In this document: positions 41,952-49,485 of the stretch, piece after piece | How positions within the stretch are numbered: position 1 is the stretch's first letter | Layout: the number at the start of each line of letters is the position of its first letter | Assembly (NCBI GenBank): GCA_964486935.1 | Contig: CAZAPG010000048.1 | Coordinates: 1 to 60,026, forward strand | Direction: 5' to 3' | DNA length: 60,026 nt | Origin: CAZAPG01 sp964486935 | Lineage (GTDB): Bacteria > Chloroflexota > Anaerolineae > 4572-78 > J111 | The notes under the pieces: model-generated | Told to the model about the DNA's origin: nothing | Seen by the model: the letters and a program-made list of their open reading frames with translations, nothing else | Databases searched by the model: none | Translations under genes and position numbers: made by a program

Positions 41952-42002
41952 GTATTTGCCAACCCCTTCCGGTACCTTTGTATTTCAATGGCAGGCGAAA
42001 CA

Positions 42003-42033
42003 AAAAGGCCGGAGCTTCAACCTCCGGCCTTTT
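42003..42033. terminator. Terminator after the coxM-like gene
   Basis: Perfect 12-bp arms AAAAGGCCGGAG (42003-42014) and CTCCGGCCTTTT (42022-42033) with a 7-nt loop. It ends the coxG-S-L-M message and separates it from Uma2-CoxD-CoxE. Confidence 0.88.
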
Positions 42034-42053
42034 ATGTTTAAGACCTGCTAAAA

Positions 42054-42914
42054 TTACCCTTGAGCGCGCTCGGCGGCGGCGGTAAGGGCGCGTTTGACAT
42101 ATACGCTGGCCATCGCTTTGCGATAGTCGGCGCTGGCGTGAATGTCGCCCAGAATATCAGCGCCCAGGTCGTTCACCACGGCAGCGGCGGCGGCAGCGAT
42201 GTTATCGGCATTGAGGGCCTTGCCGGCCAGAGCCGCCTCAACCGATGAGGCTTTGGTGGCGTGCGGCACCAGCCCGCCAATAGCCACGCTGGCCGACTTG
42301 CAGTTGCCGCCCTCGGCTGTAACCACGGCGGCTGCCCCCACCATGGCATAGCCGGAGGCCGGGTTGTACAGCTTGGCGTAAGCCGAACCGGTTCCCGCGC
42401 CTTCGGCCGGCACTTCGATGGCGGTGAGCAACTCGCCCTCTTTTAGGGCGGTGGTAAACAGGTCTACAAAAAAGTCGGTGGCGGCAACGCTGCGGTCGCC
42501 ATTGGGGCCGGTAATGTGAAACGTTGCCCCCAGGGCGGTGAGCACGGTGGGCATGTCGCTGGCCGGGTCGGCGTGGGCCACGTTGCCGCCAATGGTGCCG
42601 CGATTGCGCACCTGCGGGTCGCCAATCCAACCGGCGGCCTCTGACATCACCCGAGGCACTTGGCCAGAGGCGGCCACGGTGGCGTGGGTGGTCAATGCGC
42701 CAACGCGCACTTTGCCGCCGCTTGCAGAAATGCCCTTCAGGTCGCCAATACGGCCAATGTCAATTAAAACACCGGGGTCGGCCAGCCGCAGGTTCATGAC
42801 CGGAATCAGGCTGTGGCCGCCGGCCAGATACTTGGCCCCGTTGTGCTGCTTCATCAGGTTAACTGCTTCGGATACTGAGTTTGCTCGGTAGTAATCAAAT
42901 TTTGGTGGATACAT
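42054..42914 (-). CDS. Molybdenum hydroxylase FAD subunit (CoxM-like)
   Basis: ATG at 42914 with GGGAGG at 42923-42928 is preferred over an upstream ATG inside the coxL-like gene. The 286-residue protein has the FAD-binding motifs AGGHSLIPVMNLRL and TIGGNVAHADPASDMPTV typical of the medium subunit of CO dehydrogenase and xanthine dehydrogenase. It passes electrons from the Fe-S subunit to FAD. The C-terminal domain has ASVAIGGLVPHATKASSVE. The three subunit genes are contiguous, so a complete alpha-beta-gamma enzyme should form. Confidence 0.95.
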   Translation of the reverse strand: MYPPKFDYYRANSVSEAVNLMKQHNGAKYLAGGHSLIPVMNLRLADPGVLIDIGRIGDLKGISASGGKVRVGALTTHATVAASGQVPRVMSEAAGWIGDPQVRNRGTIGGNVAHADPASDMPTVLTALGATFHITGPNGDRSVAATDFFVDLFTTALKEGELLTAIEVPAEGAGTGSAYAKLYNPASGYAMVGAAAVVTAEGGNCKSASVAIGGLVPHATKASSVEAALAGKALNADNIAAAAAAVVNDLGADILGDIHASADYRKAMASVYVKRALTAAAERAQG

Positions 42915-42928
42915 GATTTTTGCCTCCC

Positions 42929-45301
42929 TTAGCTGCTGCCGTTGCCGCTGTTGGCCGATTGAATGGCTTGCCAAACTTTTTGAGCGGTGAGTGGTAATTC
43001 CAGATGTTTGATGCCCAGCGGAGCCAACGCATCGAGTACGGCGTTGGCAATGGCCGGGGTGGCGGCAATCGTGCCCATTTCGCCGGCGCCCTTTACGCCC
43101 AGCGGGTTGTGGGGCGATGGGGTTTCGATGCGGGATACGTTTGACGTAACCATGCCGCTGGCCTTGGGCATAGCGTAATCCATAAACGAGCCGGACAGTA
43201 GCTGCCCCTGCTCATCGTAAACGCCATTTTCCCACAAAGCCTGGCCAATTCCCTGGGCAATTCCGCCGACAATCTGGCCTTCGACAATCATGGGGTTAAT
43301 CACCTTGCCCACGTCATCAACGGCAAAATATTTTTGCAGGGTAATTTCGCCGCTGTCTCTATCAATTTCAACCTGGGCAATGTGGGCGCTGCACGGAAAG
43401 GTAAAGTTGGCCGGGTCATAAAAGGCCGACTCTTCCAGGCCAGGCTCCAGGCCCGCCGGCAGGTTGTGCGCCGTGTACGCGGCCAAAGCCAGTTCGCCAA
43501 AGGATTTGGCCTTATCGGGCGCGCCTTTAACGTGAATTTTGCCGTTTTCCCGGTCGTACGCCATATCCTCTTCGGCGGCTTCTAGCTGGTGGGCGGCAAT
43601 TTTTATCAGCTTGGCGCGAACCTTTTCTGCGCTTTTTACCAGCGCGCTGCCGCCCACGTTGGTGCTGCGGCTGCCGTAGCTGCCCATGCCAAAGGGAATC
43701 CGGCCCGTATCGCCGTGAACAATTTCGACATCCTCCAGGGCGATGCCCAACTCATCGGCCACAATCTGGGCAAAGGTGGTTTCGTGCCCCTGGCCGTGAG
43801 TGTGAGAGCCGGTAAAAACGCTTACCTTACCAGAGGGATGCACCCGCACCACGCCGCTTTCCCAAAAACCGACTGCCGAACCGAGCGAGCCGGCCACGGC
43901 TGATGGTGCCGGGCCGCTGGCCTCGATGGCTCCGCAAACGCCAATACCAACCAGCCGCCCCTGTTTGCGGGCGTCTGCCTGCTGCTGGCGCAGGCTTTTG
44001 TAGTTAGACACCTCTTCGGCTTTGTCAAACAGTTTGTGGTAGTCGCCGCTATCATACATAAAGGCCACCGGCGTTTGATAGGGGAACTCGCTGGCCGGGA
44101 TGAAGTTTTTGCGCCGAATCTCGATGGGGTCCATGCCCAATTCCTGGGCGGCCACATCAACCAGACGCTCCAGCAGGTAGGCTGCTTCGGGGCGGCCTGC
44201 GCCGCGATAGGCGTCTACCGGCACGGTGTTGGTGAGCGTGCCCCACATTTCGCCGTAAATGCCGGCCACTTTGTACAGGCCGGAAAAGAGCGTAATGTAC
44301 AGCGCGGTGGGAATGAGCGGAGCAAAGGTTGATAGATAGGCCCCCTGGTCGGCCCAGGTTTGCACGTGCAGGCCGGTAATGGTGCCATCGCTTTTAACGG
44401 CCAGTTTGCAGTCGGTCACGTGGTCGCGGCCCTGCGAGTCGGTCATAAAGGATTCGCTGCGGGTGGCTACCCATTTAACGGGCCGGTTGATTTTGCGGGC
44501 AATCCAGGGAACGATGATTTCTTCGGGGTAGTGAAAGATTTTACTGCCAAAACCGCCGCCCACATCGGGCGAGATGACCCGCAGCTTGTTTTCCGGGATG
44601 CCCAGGGTGAAGGCGCTCAACAGCAGCCGGATGGGGTGCGGGTTCTGGCTGGTGGTCCAAACGGTCATCTCCTCATTAATGGCATCCCACTGCGCGGCGG
44701 CGGCGCGGGGTTCCATAGCGTTGGGGATGAGCCGCTGGTTAATGAGATTTTTCAACTCAACCACATGGTCGGCTTCGGCAAAGGCTTTTTCCATTGCTTC
44801 TTTATCGCCCAAGGCCCAGGTGTAGCTGATGTTGCTGGGGATGTCGTTGTGAATTTGAGACGCGCCCGGCTGGGTGGTAGCTTTGGCGCCGACGGCGGCG
44901 GGCAGCGGCTCGTACTCCACGTCAATCAGGTCCAGGGCGTCGGCGGCAATGTAGGGGGTTTCGGCCACCACCGCCGCCACCGAGTCGCCAACGTGACGCA
45001 CTTTATCGGGGGTTAGGGGCCAGCGCACCGGCACTTTGCAATCGGGCACAACCCAGCCGCAGGGCAGTTGCCCCACGCCGCCGTCAATCAAATCCTGGCC
45101 TACATACACGTCGATAACGCCCTTAAGCGCTTTGGCGGCGTCAACATTGATGCTTTTGATTTTGGCGTGGCCGTGAGGGCTGCGCTTGATGGCTACATGG
45201 GCCATGCCGGGCAAGGTAAGGTTGGCAATATATTTGCCTTTTCCTTGAATAAAGCGGGGGTCTTCAACACGTTTGATACTTTGGCCTATATATTTTGACA
45301 T
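42929..45301 (-). CDS. Molybdenum hydroxylase large subunit (CoxL-like, form II)
   Basis: This 790-residue subunit binds the molybdopterin cofactor. Family motifs include GGGFGSKIF and the active-site loop AYRGAGR at residues 364-370. Form I CO dehydrogenases carry AYxCSFR with the copper-binding Cys at this place; the Cys is missing here, so it is a form II enzyme with uncertain activity on CO. The base catalyst Glu741 in LGVKGAGEMG is present. HTHGQGHETTF is also seen. It starts 2 bp after the coxS-like stop with GGGAGG just upstream. Confidence 0.95.
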   Translation of the reverse strand: MSKYIGQSIKRVEDPRFIQGKGKYIANLTLPGMAHVAIKRSPHGHAKIKSINVDAAKALKGVIDVYVGQDLIDGGVGQLPCGWVVPDCKVPVRWPLTPDKVRHVGDSVAAVVAETPYIAADALDLIDVEYEPLPAAVGAKATTQPGASQIHNDIPSNISYTWALGDKEAMEKAFAEADHVVELKNLINQRLIPNAMEPRAAAAQWDAINEEMTVWTTSQNPHPIRLLLSAFTLGIPENKLRVISPDVGGGFGSKIFHYPEEIIVPWIARKINRPVKWVATRSESFMTDSQGRDHVTDCKLAVKSDGTITGLHVQTWADQGAYLSTFAPLIPTALYITLFSGLYKVAGIYGEMWGTLTNTVPVDAYRGAGRPEAAYLLERLVDVAAQELGMDPIEIRRKNFIPASEFPYQTPVAFMYDSGDYHKLFDKAEEVSNYKSLRQQQADARKQGRLVGIGVCGAIEASGPAPSAVAGSLGSAVGFWESGVVRVHPSGKVSVFTGSHTHGQGHETTFAQIVADELGIALEDVEIVHGDTGRIPFGMGSYGSRSTNVGGSALVKSAEKVRAKLIKIAAHQLEAAEEDMAYDRENGKIHVKGAPDKAKSFGELALAAYTAHNLPAGLEPGLEESAFYDPANFTFPCSAHIAQVEIDRDSGEITLQKYFAVDDVGKVINPMIVEGQIVGGIAQGIGQALWENGVYDEQGQLLSGSFMDYAMPKASGMVTSNVSRIETPSPHNPLGVKGAGEMGTIAATPAIANAVLDALAPLGIKHLELPLTAQKVWQAIQSANSGNGSS

Positions 45302-45303
45302 GA

Positions 45304-45771
45304 TTAACCTCCCATCGCTTTTGCGGCAGATTTAACAGCCTTAACAATGTTGTCGTAACCGGTACAGCGGCAGAGGTTGCCTTCCAGTCCGTGTCGAATT
45401 TCCTCCTCTGAAATGTTGGGGTTATTTTCGACCAGCTTGGTGGCCGCCATTATCATGCCGGGGGTGCAGTAACCACACTGCAAGGCATGTTTATCCCAAA
45501 AGGCTTGTTGCATGGGGTGGAGTTGGCCGTTGCTGGCCAGCCCCTCGATGGTGGTAATGGTTGCGCCATCGGCCTGAACGGCCAGCGTGGTGCATGATTT
45601 TACCGCCAGGCCATCCATGTGAATGGTGCAAGCGCCACATTGTGAGGTATCGCAGCCAATGTTGGTACCCGTCAGCCCCAGCGCATCACGAATAAAATGC
45701 ACCAGCAGCATCCGGGGTTCAACCTCTTTGGTGTAGCTTTTCCCATTTACGGTAACGGTGATTTCTACCAT
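45304..45771 (-). CDS. Molybdenum hydroxylase iron-sulfur subunit (CoxS-like)
   Basis: The 155-residue subunit carries two [2Fe-2S] clusters. The plant-type ferredoxin motif reads NIGCDTSQCGACTIHMDG, and the second cluster uses CGYCTPGMIM and CRCTGYDNIV. All eight Cys are present. It shuttles electrons between the molybdenum site and FAD. The ATG has GGAGGC upstream. A repeat-rich gap of 247 bp separates it from the CoxG-like gene, so it may or may not share its transcript. Confidence 0.96.
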   Translation of the reverse strand: MVEITVTVNGKSYTKEVEPRMLLVHFIRDALGLTGTNIGCDTSQCGACTIHMDGLAVKSCTTLAVQADGATITTIEGLASNGQLHPMQQAFWDKHALQCGYCTPGMIMAATKLVENNPNISEEEIRHGLEGNLCRCTGYDNIVKAVKSAAKAMGG

Positions 45772-45824
45772 AGAAATTGCCTCCTTCTCTGGATGAAAGA
45801 TATAAATGTAGAATATTAGGGGTT

Positions 45825-45938
45825 GTCCATTAATAATTTCGTAATTTCCAAATTGTAATTGGTAATTAGTAAGTGGTAATTACCAATATCCAATTACTAA
45901 CTAATTACCCGTTTAAAATCACGAAGTTATTTACAGAC
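45825..45938. repeat. Nested palindromic AT-rich repeat element
   Basis: Outer imperfect arms (45825-45848 with 45915-45938, 18 of 24 matching) enclose perfect arms GGTAATTAGT (45861-45870) and ACTAATTACC (45900-45909) and the central palindrome GGTAATTACC (45875-45884). It has MITE-like form and no coding potential, and lies between coxG-like and coxS-like genes. Confidence 0.65.
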
Positions 45939-45956
45939 GAGTCCTTAGTAAGGAGA

Positions 45957-46003
45957 AATTAGAAATTGAAACTTGCAAACAATGAGTTTTCTAATTTCTA
46001 ATT
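45957..46003. repeat. Second inverted repeat in the coxG-coxS gap
   Basis: Perfect 11-bp arms AATTAGAAATT (45957-45967) and AATTTCTAATT (45993-46003) with a 25-nt loop. It stands 15 bp after the CoxG-like stop codon and may act as a weak terminator. Confidence 0.55.
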
Positions 46004-46018
46004 GTTAATATTGCCGGT

Positions 46019-46723
46019 TTACCTCCTTTCCCAAATTTCATCGGCTACTTTACGAGCAACTACATTGCCCCACCAGTTGAGAAACAGAAAAATTGCCAAT
46101 GCGCCAAGCGCGGCTCCCAGCAATAGAGGGCGCCGTTCCGGGGGAAGCAGGTCATCGAGCATATTTTTGGCAACGCCCAGCGCAAACTCCATTTCCGAGG
46201 GCGCTTCAACCGGGGCGGCGGGCTGCGCTTGGCCCGATGCCCCTTTTTTACCCGATTTTTTTGTTTTAGGCGGGTCGGGCTGAACCCGGGCCTGAATTTG
46301 CCGGTCCAAACCATCCAGGCTTTGTTTGGTTAGCGCCTTGGCCGAGCTATCCAGCAGCCGTTGCCCAACGCTGGCAATTTTGCCGCCAACCTGGGCCTGG
46401 CCGGCGTAATGCATAATGGTAGCGCCATTTTTCTCTTCTAATTTTACCTGGCCTTCGCCCTTCATAAAGCCGGGCGCGCCTTTGCCATCAACCATCATGC
46501 TGTAGCTGTTGGGTTCTTTAATATCTTTTAGAGTTACTTTACCCTGAAATTTACCCTGCACCGGCCCAACCTTAATTTTTATCATGCCTTCATATTCGTT
46601 ATCGCCAACTTGCTCAAGCTTTTCGCAGCCGGGCATAATTTTGGCTAACACCTGCGGGTCTAGCAGCGCCTGCCACACCACATCGCGGGGCGCTTCAAAG
46701 GTGTATGAACCTTCTAATTTCAT
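46019..46723 (-). CDS. CoxG-like SRPBCC protein with C-terminal membrane anchor
   Basis: ATG at 46723 (GGAGG upstream) gives 234 residues. Residues 1-145 are a SRPBCC/CoxG domain: MKLEGSYTFEAPRDVVWQAL, MPGCEKLEQVGDNEYEG, VGGKIASVGQRLLDSSAKAL. A charged and Pro/Ala-rich linker leads to one helix (about 200-222, LLGAALGALAIFLFLNWW) that anchors the protein. In CO-oxidising bacteria CoxG recruits the enzyme to the membrane. It is the first gene of this cluster, behind a strong promoter. Confidence 0.92.
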   Translation of the reverse strand: MKLEGSYTFEAPRDVVWQALLDPQVLAKIMPGCEKLEQVGDNEYEGMIKIKVGPVQGKFQGKVTLKDIKEPNSYSMMVDGKGAPGFMKGEGQVKLEEKNGATIMHYAGQAQVGGKIASVGQRLLDSSAKALTKQSLDGLDRQIQARVQPDPPKTKKSGKKGASGQAQPAAPVEAPSEMEFALGVAKNMLDDLLPPERRPLLLGAALGALAIFLFLNWWGNVVARKVADEIWERR

Positions 46724-46747
46724 TATTTGTACCTCCTCCAAATTGAA

Positions 46748-46782
46748 CAATAGAGCCAGGCCAATAACCGGCCACTCTATTG
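46748..46782 (-). promoter_or_regulatory. Leader hairpin upstream of the coxG-like gene
   Basis: Arms CAATAGAG (46748-46755) and CTCTATTG (46775-46782) are perfect, with further GGCC pairing inside (46759-46762 and 46770-46773). It would form in the coxG-like 5' leader, ending 25 nt before the start codon. A regulatory role is inference. Confidence 0.55.
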
Positions 46783-46903
46783 GCGGGTGGATATAGTGGT
46801 AATAAAGTGGTTAAAAATAATGGAGCCAATGTTGCTTTGAGTTTGTGTAACTCTTGCAATTGTTATTATGGGGGTGCGTAATGACTAAACTTTGTGCGCC
46901 AAA

Positions 46904-46932
46904 ATTCTAGCATGGGGGCAAGTCTGTGTCAA
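46904..46932 (-). promoter_or_regulatory. Strong sigma70-type promoter of the coxG-S-L-M genes
   Basis: Minus-strand TTGACA (46932-46927, perfect) and TAGAAT (46909-46904) are 17 bp apart, with TGC before the -10. Transcription should start near 46897. Confidence 0.8.
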
Positions 46933-47042
46933 GTATTTTTCAATCGGTTAAAAACTGGTATAAATCAGGCCAAGAATGAAGTTAAATCGCCCCAACTGAA
47001 TATCATAGATATAAAAAGCGCGTTAAAAAAACGCCAACTCTA

Positions 47043-47051
47043 TGGTATAAT
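47043..47051 (+). promoter_or_regulatory. Extended -10 promoter of the FGE-like gene
   Basis: TGGTATAAT has a perfect TATAAT (47046-47051) with the TGn extension. The -35 is weak (TTAAAA at 47023-47028, 17-bp spacing). A start near 47058 gives a 33-nt leader before ATG 47091. Confidence 0.6.
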
Positions 47052-47090
47052 TTGCTTGACCATAATCCTTCACGCGCCCGGAATGTTTCG

Positions 47091-48461
47091 ATGTCATTTA
47101 TTGATTACTGGCAAACCCAACTTGATAGCTCATTAGCCGAATTTGCCCAACTGGCAACCACGGCCCAACACATTGATTTTGTCTACGGAATTTTAGCCGC
47201 GGCCGTGCTGTGGCCCGTTTGCCAGCCGGTCAAACAATTCAACCTGGAGGCCATTCAGGCCGTGCAGCAAGTGGCCGGCGCCGAACAAAGCGGCCCGTTA
47301 TTAAGCCTGCTCCAATCTTGCCCCGCCGACCGGCTGGAGGCCGCCCAAACCCTGGCCAGCCAGGCCCAGGCCAACGCCCAGTTACGGGCCGCTGTGGCCG
47401 CCATCATTGATTACTTTAATGCCTCCACTGCTCTGGTAAAATATGTGGGGCAGCATCTGGGCCGCCCGGTAGATACCGGCAACCTGACCGTGTCCGACCT
47501 GAACGTTGGGCAAATCTCCACCGGCCACATTATCAGCGGCATTATGCAGGGCGATATTGTGGGCGGCGATAAAATAGGCGGCGACCGGGTTGGCCGCGAC
47601 AAAATTACCGCCGGACGCGATAATGTTATCACCTACCATATTACCAATATTTTTGGCGGCTCCGCGCCCCGGCCCAAACCAGAAACTCCCCCGCTGCCCT
47701 TTGAGCCGGAAACGGTGTTGATTCCCGCCGGTCCATTTCTAATGGGCAGCAGCAATGACGACCCCGACGAAGCGCCGCAACATCAGCTTGATTTGCCCGA
47801 CTTTCGCCTGGGTAAATATCCTGTCACCAACCGCCAGTACGCCGAGTTCATCAAACAGAGCCAGCACGAGCCGCCCGAAAAGCCGCGCTGGTTTGCCCGC
47901 CGTCCCCCCGCCGATAAACTGGACCACCCCGTAACCGGCGTAAGCTGGCACGATGCCCTGGCCTACTGCCGCTGGCTCACCGAGCAAACCGGCGGCGCTC
48001 GCCGCTACCGCCTGCCCACCGAAGCCGAGTGGGAAAAAGCCGCTCGTGGCCCCAAAGGGCGGCGCTATCCCTGGGGCAACGCCTGGCAAGATGGCTGCGC
48101 CAACGCCGGCAGCAACGATACCGCGCCGGTTGTGAGTCAAAATAACCAGGGCGACCCCCAACCCAATCTACCGCAGGGGGCCAGCCCGTTTGGTTGTTAC
48201 CACATGCTGGGCAACGTGCAAGAGTGGACCAGTACCCTGTGGGGCAGCGATTTAAGCAAAAACGCCTTTCCCTATCCCTATCGGGCTGATGACGGGCGAG
48301 AAGATTTAGAGGCCGAGCGCCATATGCACCGGGTTTACCGGGTGCATCGCGGCGGCTCATTTAGAGACACGCCGGCCAAACTGCGCTGCACCATGCGGGG
48401 CGCAGCCAGCCCCGATGGCCCCATTCGCTGGCGGGGCTTTCGGATAGTGCTTGAAGTTTAA
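47091..48461 (+). CDS. FGE/sulfatase-modifying-type protein with N-terminal domain and beta-helix-like linker
   Basis: ATG at 47091 follows an extended -10 promoter; an earlier ATG at 47052 would lie at the transcription start. The 456-residue protein has an N-terminal helical domain (1-125) of no recognised family, then a repeat linker at about 140-180 with GHIISGIMQGDIVGGDKIGG-type hexapeptides. An FGE-type domain fills 205-456: IPAGPFLMGSSNDDPDEAPQ, GVSWHDALAYCRWL, YRLPTEAEWEKAARG, MLGNVQEWTS, HRGGSF. The FGE fold fits formylglycine-generating enzymes or binding modules, and in such clusters often acts as an accessory. It is the first gene of a cassette with a SIR2-like and an FHA-nSTAND1 gene. 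Confidence 0.88.
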   Translation: MSFIDYWQTQLDSSLAEFAQLATTAQHIDFVYGILAAAVLWPVCQPVKQFNLEAIQAVQQVAGAEQSGPLLSLLQSCPADRLEAAQTLASQAQANAQLRAAVAAIIDYFNASTALVKYVGQHLGRPVDTGNLTVSDLNVGQISTGHIISGIMQGDIVGGDKIGGDRVGRDKITAGRDNVITYHITNIFGGSAPRPKPETPPLPFEPETVLIPAGPFLMGSSNDDPDEAPQHQLDLPDFRLGKYPVTNRQYAEFIKQSQHEPPEKPRWFARRPPADKLDHPVTGVSWHDALAYCRWLTEQTGGARRYRLPTEAEWEKAARGPKGRRYPWGNAWQDGCANAGSNDTAPVVSQNNQGDPQPNLPQGASPFGCYHMLGNVQEWTSTLWGSDLSKNAFPYPYRADDGREDLEAERHMHRVYRVHRGGSFRDTPAKLRCTMRGAASPDGPIRWRGFRIVLEV

Positions 48462-48480
48462 CATCAGGAGTTCACCCTCT

Positions 48481-49473
48481 ATGCCCAGAATCAGAACCGG
48501 ACAGAAGAAATCTGCCAGAACCTGGCAACAAACTATCATCGACCGGATTAGAAGTGGCAAGGTTGTGCCGCTTATCAGTAACCTGGTTGGCAATGATTTG
48601 GTGCTGGGCGGGCATCAAGAACTGGTTAAGGCTTACGCCGCCTATACCAACTACCCCCTAACCGATAACAACTGCCTGCCGCGTATGTCGCAATTTATCA
48701 GCGTTACCGATGAAAGCGTGACCGACCCCCGGGCTGTCAAAGAAGATTACCTCAACTTTATCAAAAACCGGCTGTTTGATATTGCCGAAAAAGACGGCGT
48801 GCCCGAAGATATTTTGGCCGAGTTGGAAGAAGAGTTTGATAACCTGAACTTTGCCGATTTTTCCCAAAGGTTGGGCTACCCCAAATTTAGCCACACCCCC
48901 AACGACCCGCTGCTCATCCTGGCCGAGTTTCCCCTGTCTATCTACCTGACCACCAGCTACCACAACTTTATCGAAGTGGCCCTGCGGCGGGCCGGCAAAG
49001 AACCCCGCACCGAAATTTGCCGCTGGCACAAGGGCCTCGAGGGCATCCCCTCGGTATTTGACGACGACTACCAGCCCACCAAAGACGAGCCGCTGGTTTA
49101 CCACCTGCACGGCTTCGACGCTTATCCCGCCTCGCTGGTGCTAACCGAAGACGATTACATGGAATATCTGGTTGCCATCTCGCAAAATGTAGGCCGGGGC
49201 ACCGACCCCATCCCCCGCCGCATCCGGCAGGCCATGGCCGACTCCTCGCTGGTGCTGCTGGGTTACGGCTTGCGCTGCTGGGATTTTAGGGTACTCTTTT
49301 GGGGACTCATCAAGCCGCGCCCCTTGCAGCAAACCAGCGTGGCTCTGCAACTGGTGCCCAGCGAGGTAGAAAGAAACTACCTGCAAAAATATCTCGACGA
49401 ATTTGAATTCAAAGTCTACTGGGGCGATATTCACCAGTACACCCAGGAACTGCGCCAGGCGCTGCTTGCATAG
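48481..49473 (+). CDS. SIR2-like protein with altered active-site motif
   Basis: ATG at 48481 with CAGGAG at 48465-48470 gives 330 residues. The SIR2-like fold is recognised from VYHLHGFDAYPASLVLTEDD (His210 is the likely catalytic His), IYLTTSYHNFIEVALRRAGK and SSLVLLGYGLRCWDFRVLFW. In active relatives the middle motif reads TTNYD; here it is TTSYH (157-161), so the conserved Asn is Ser159 and the Asp is His161. The glycine-rich N-terminal motif is also degenerate (VVPLISNLVGNDLVLGG). NAD hydrolase activity is therefore uncertain. The gene starts 19 bp after the FGE-like gene and ends 12 bp before the FHA-nSTAND1 gene, in one operon. Confidence 0.8.
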   Translation: MPRIRTGQKKSARTWQQTIIDRIRSGKVVPLISNLVGNDLVLGGHQELVKAYAAYTNYPLTDNNCLPRMSQFISVTDESVTDPRAVKEDYLNFIKNRLFDIAEKDGVPEDILAELEEEFDNLNFADFSQRLGYPKFSHTPNDPLLILAEFPLSIYLTTSYHNFIEVALRRAGKEPRTEICRWHKGLEGIPSVFDDDYQPTKDEPLVYHLHGFDAYPASLVLTEDDYMEYLVAISQNVGRGTDPIPRRIRQAMADSSLVLLGYGLRCWDFRVLFWGLIKPRPLQQTSVALQLVPSEVERNYLQKYLDEFEFKVYWGDIHQYTQELRQALLA

Positions 49474-49485
49474 GACACGCACACA

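Larger units (their letters stand above)
46724..47090. other. Divergent control region between coxG-like and FGE-like genes
   Basis: This 367-bp region holds back-to-back promoters. The coxG-like promoter (46904-46932, minus) has a leader of about 174 nt containing a hairpin (46748-46782). An extended -10 (47043-47051, plus) serves the FGE-like gene. No further gene was found. Confidence 0.7.

Noticed and set aside
44360..45016. Long antisense frame opposite the coxL-like gene
   Set aside because: It is a shadow of a certain gene, with no ribosome-binding site and no family similarity.
42929..45301. Form I CO dehydrogenase identity
   Set aside because: The active-site loop reads AYRGAGR without the copper-binding Cys.
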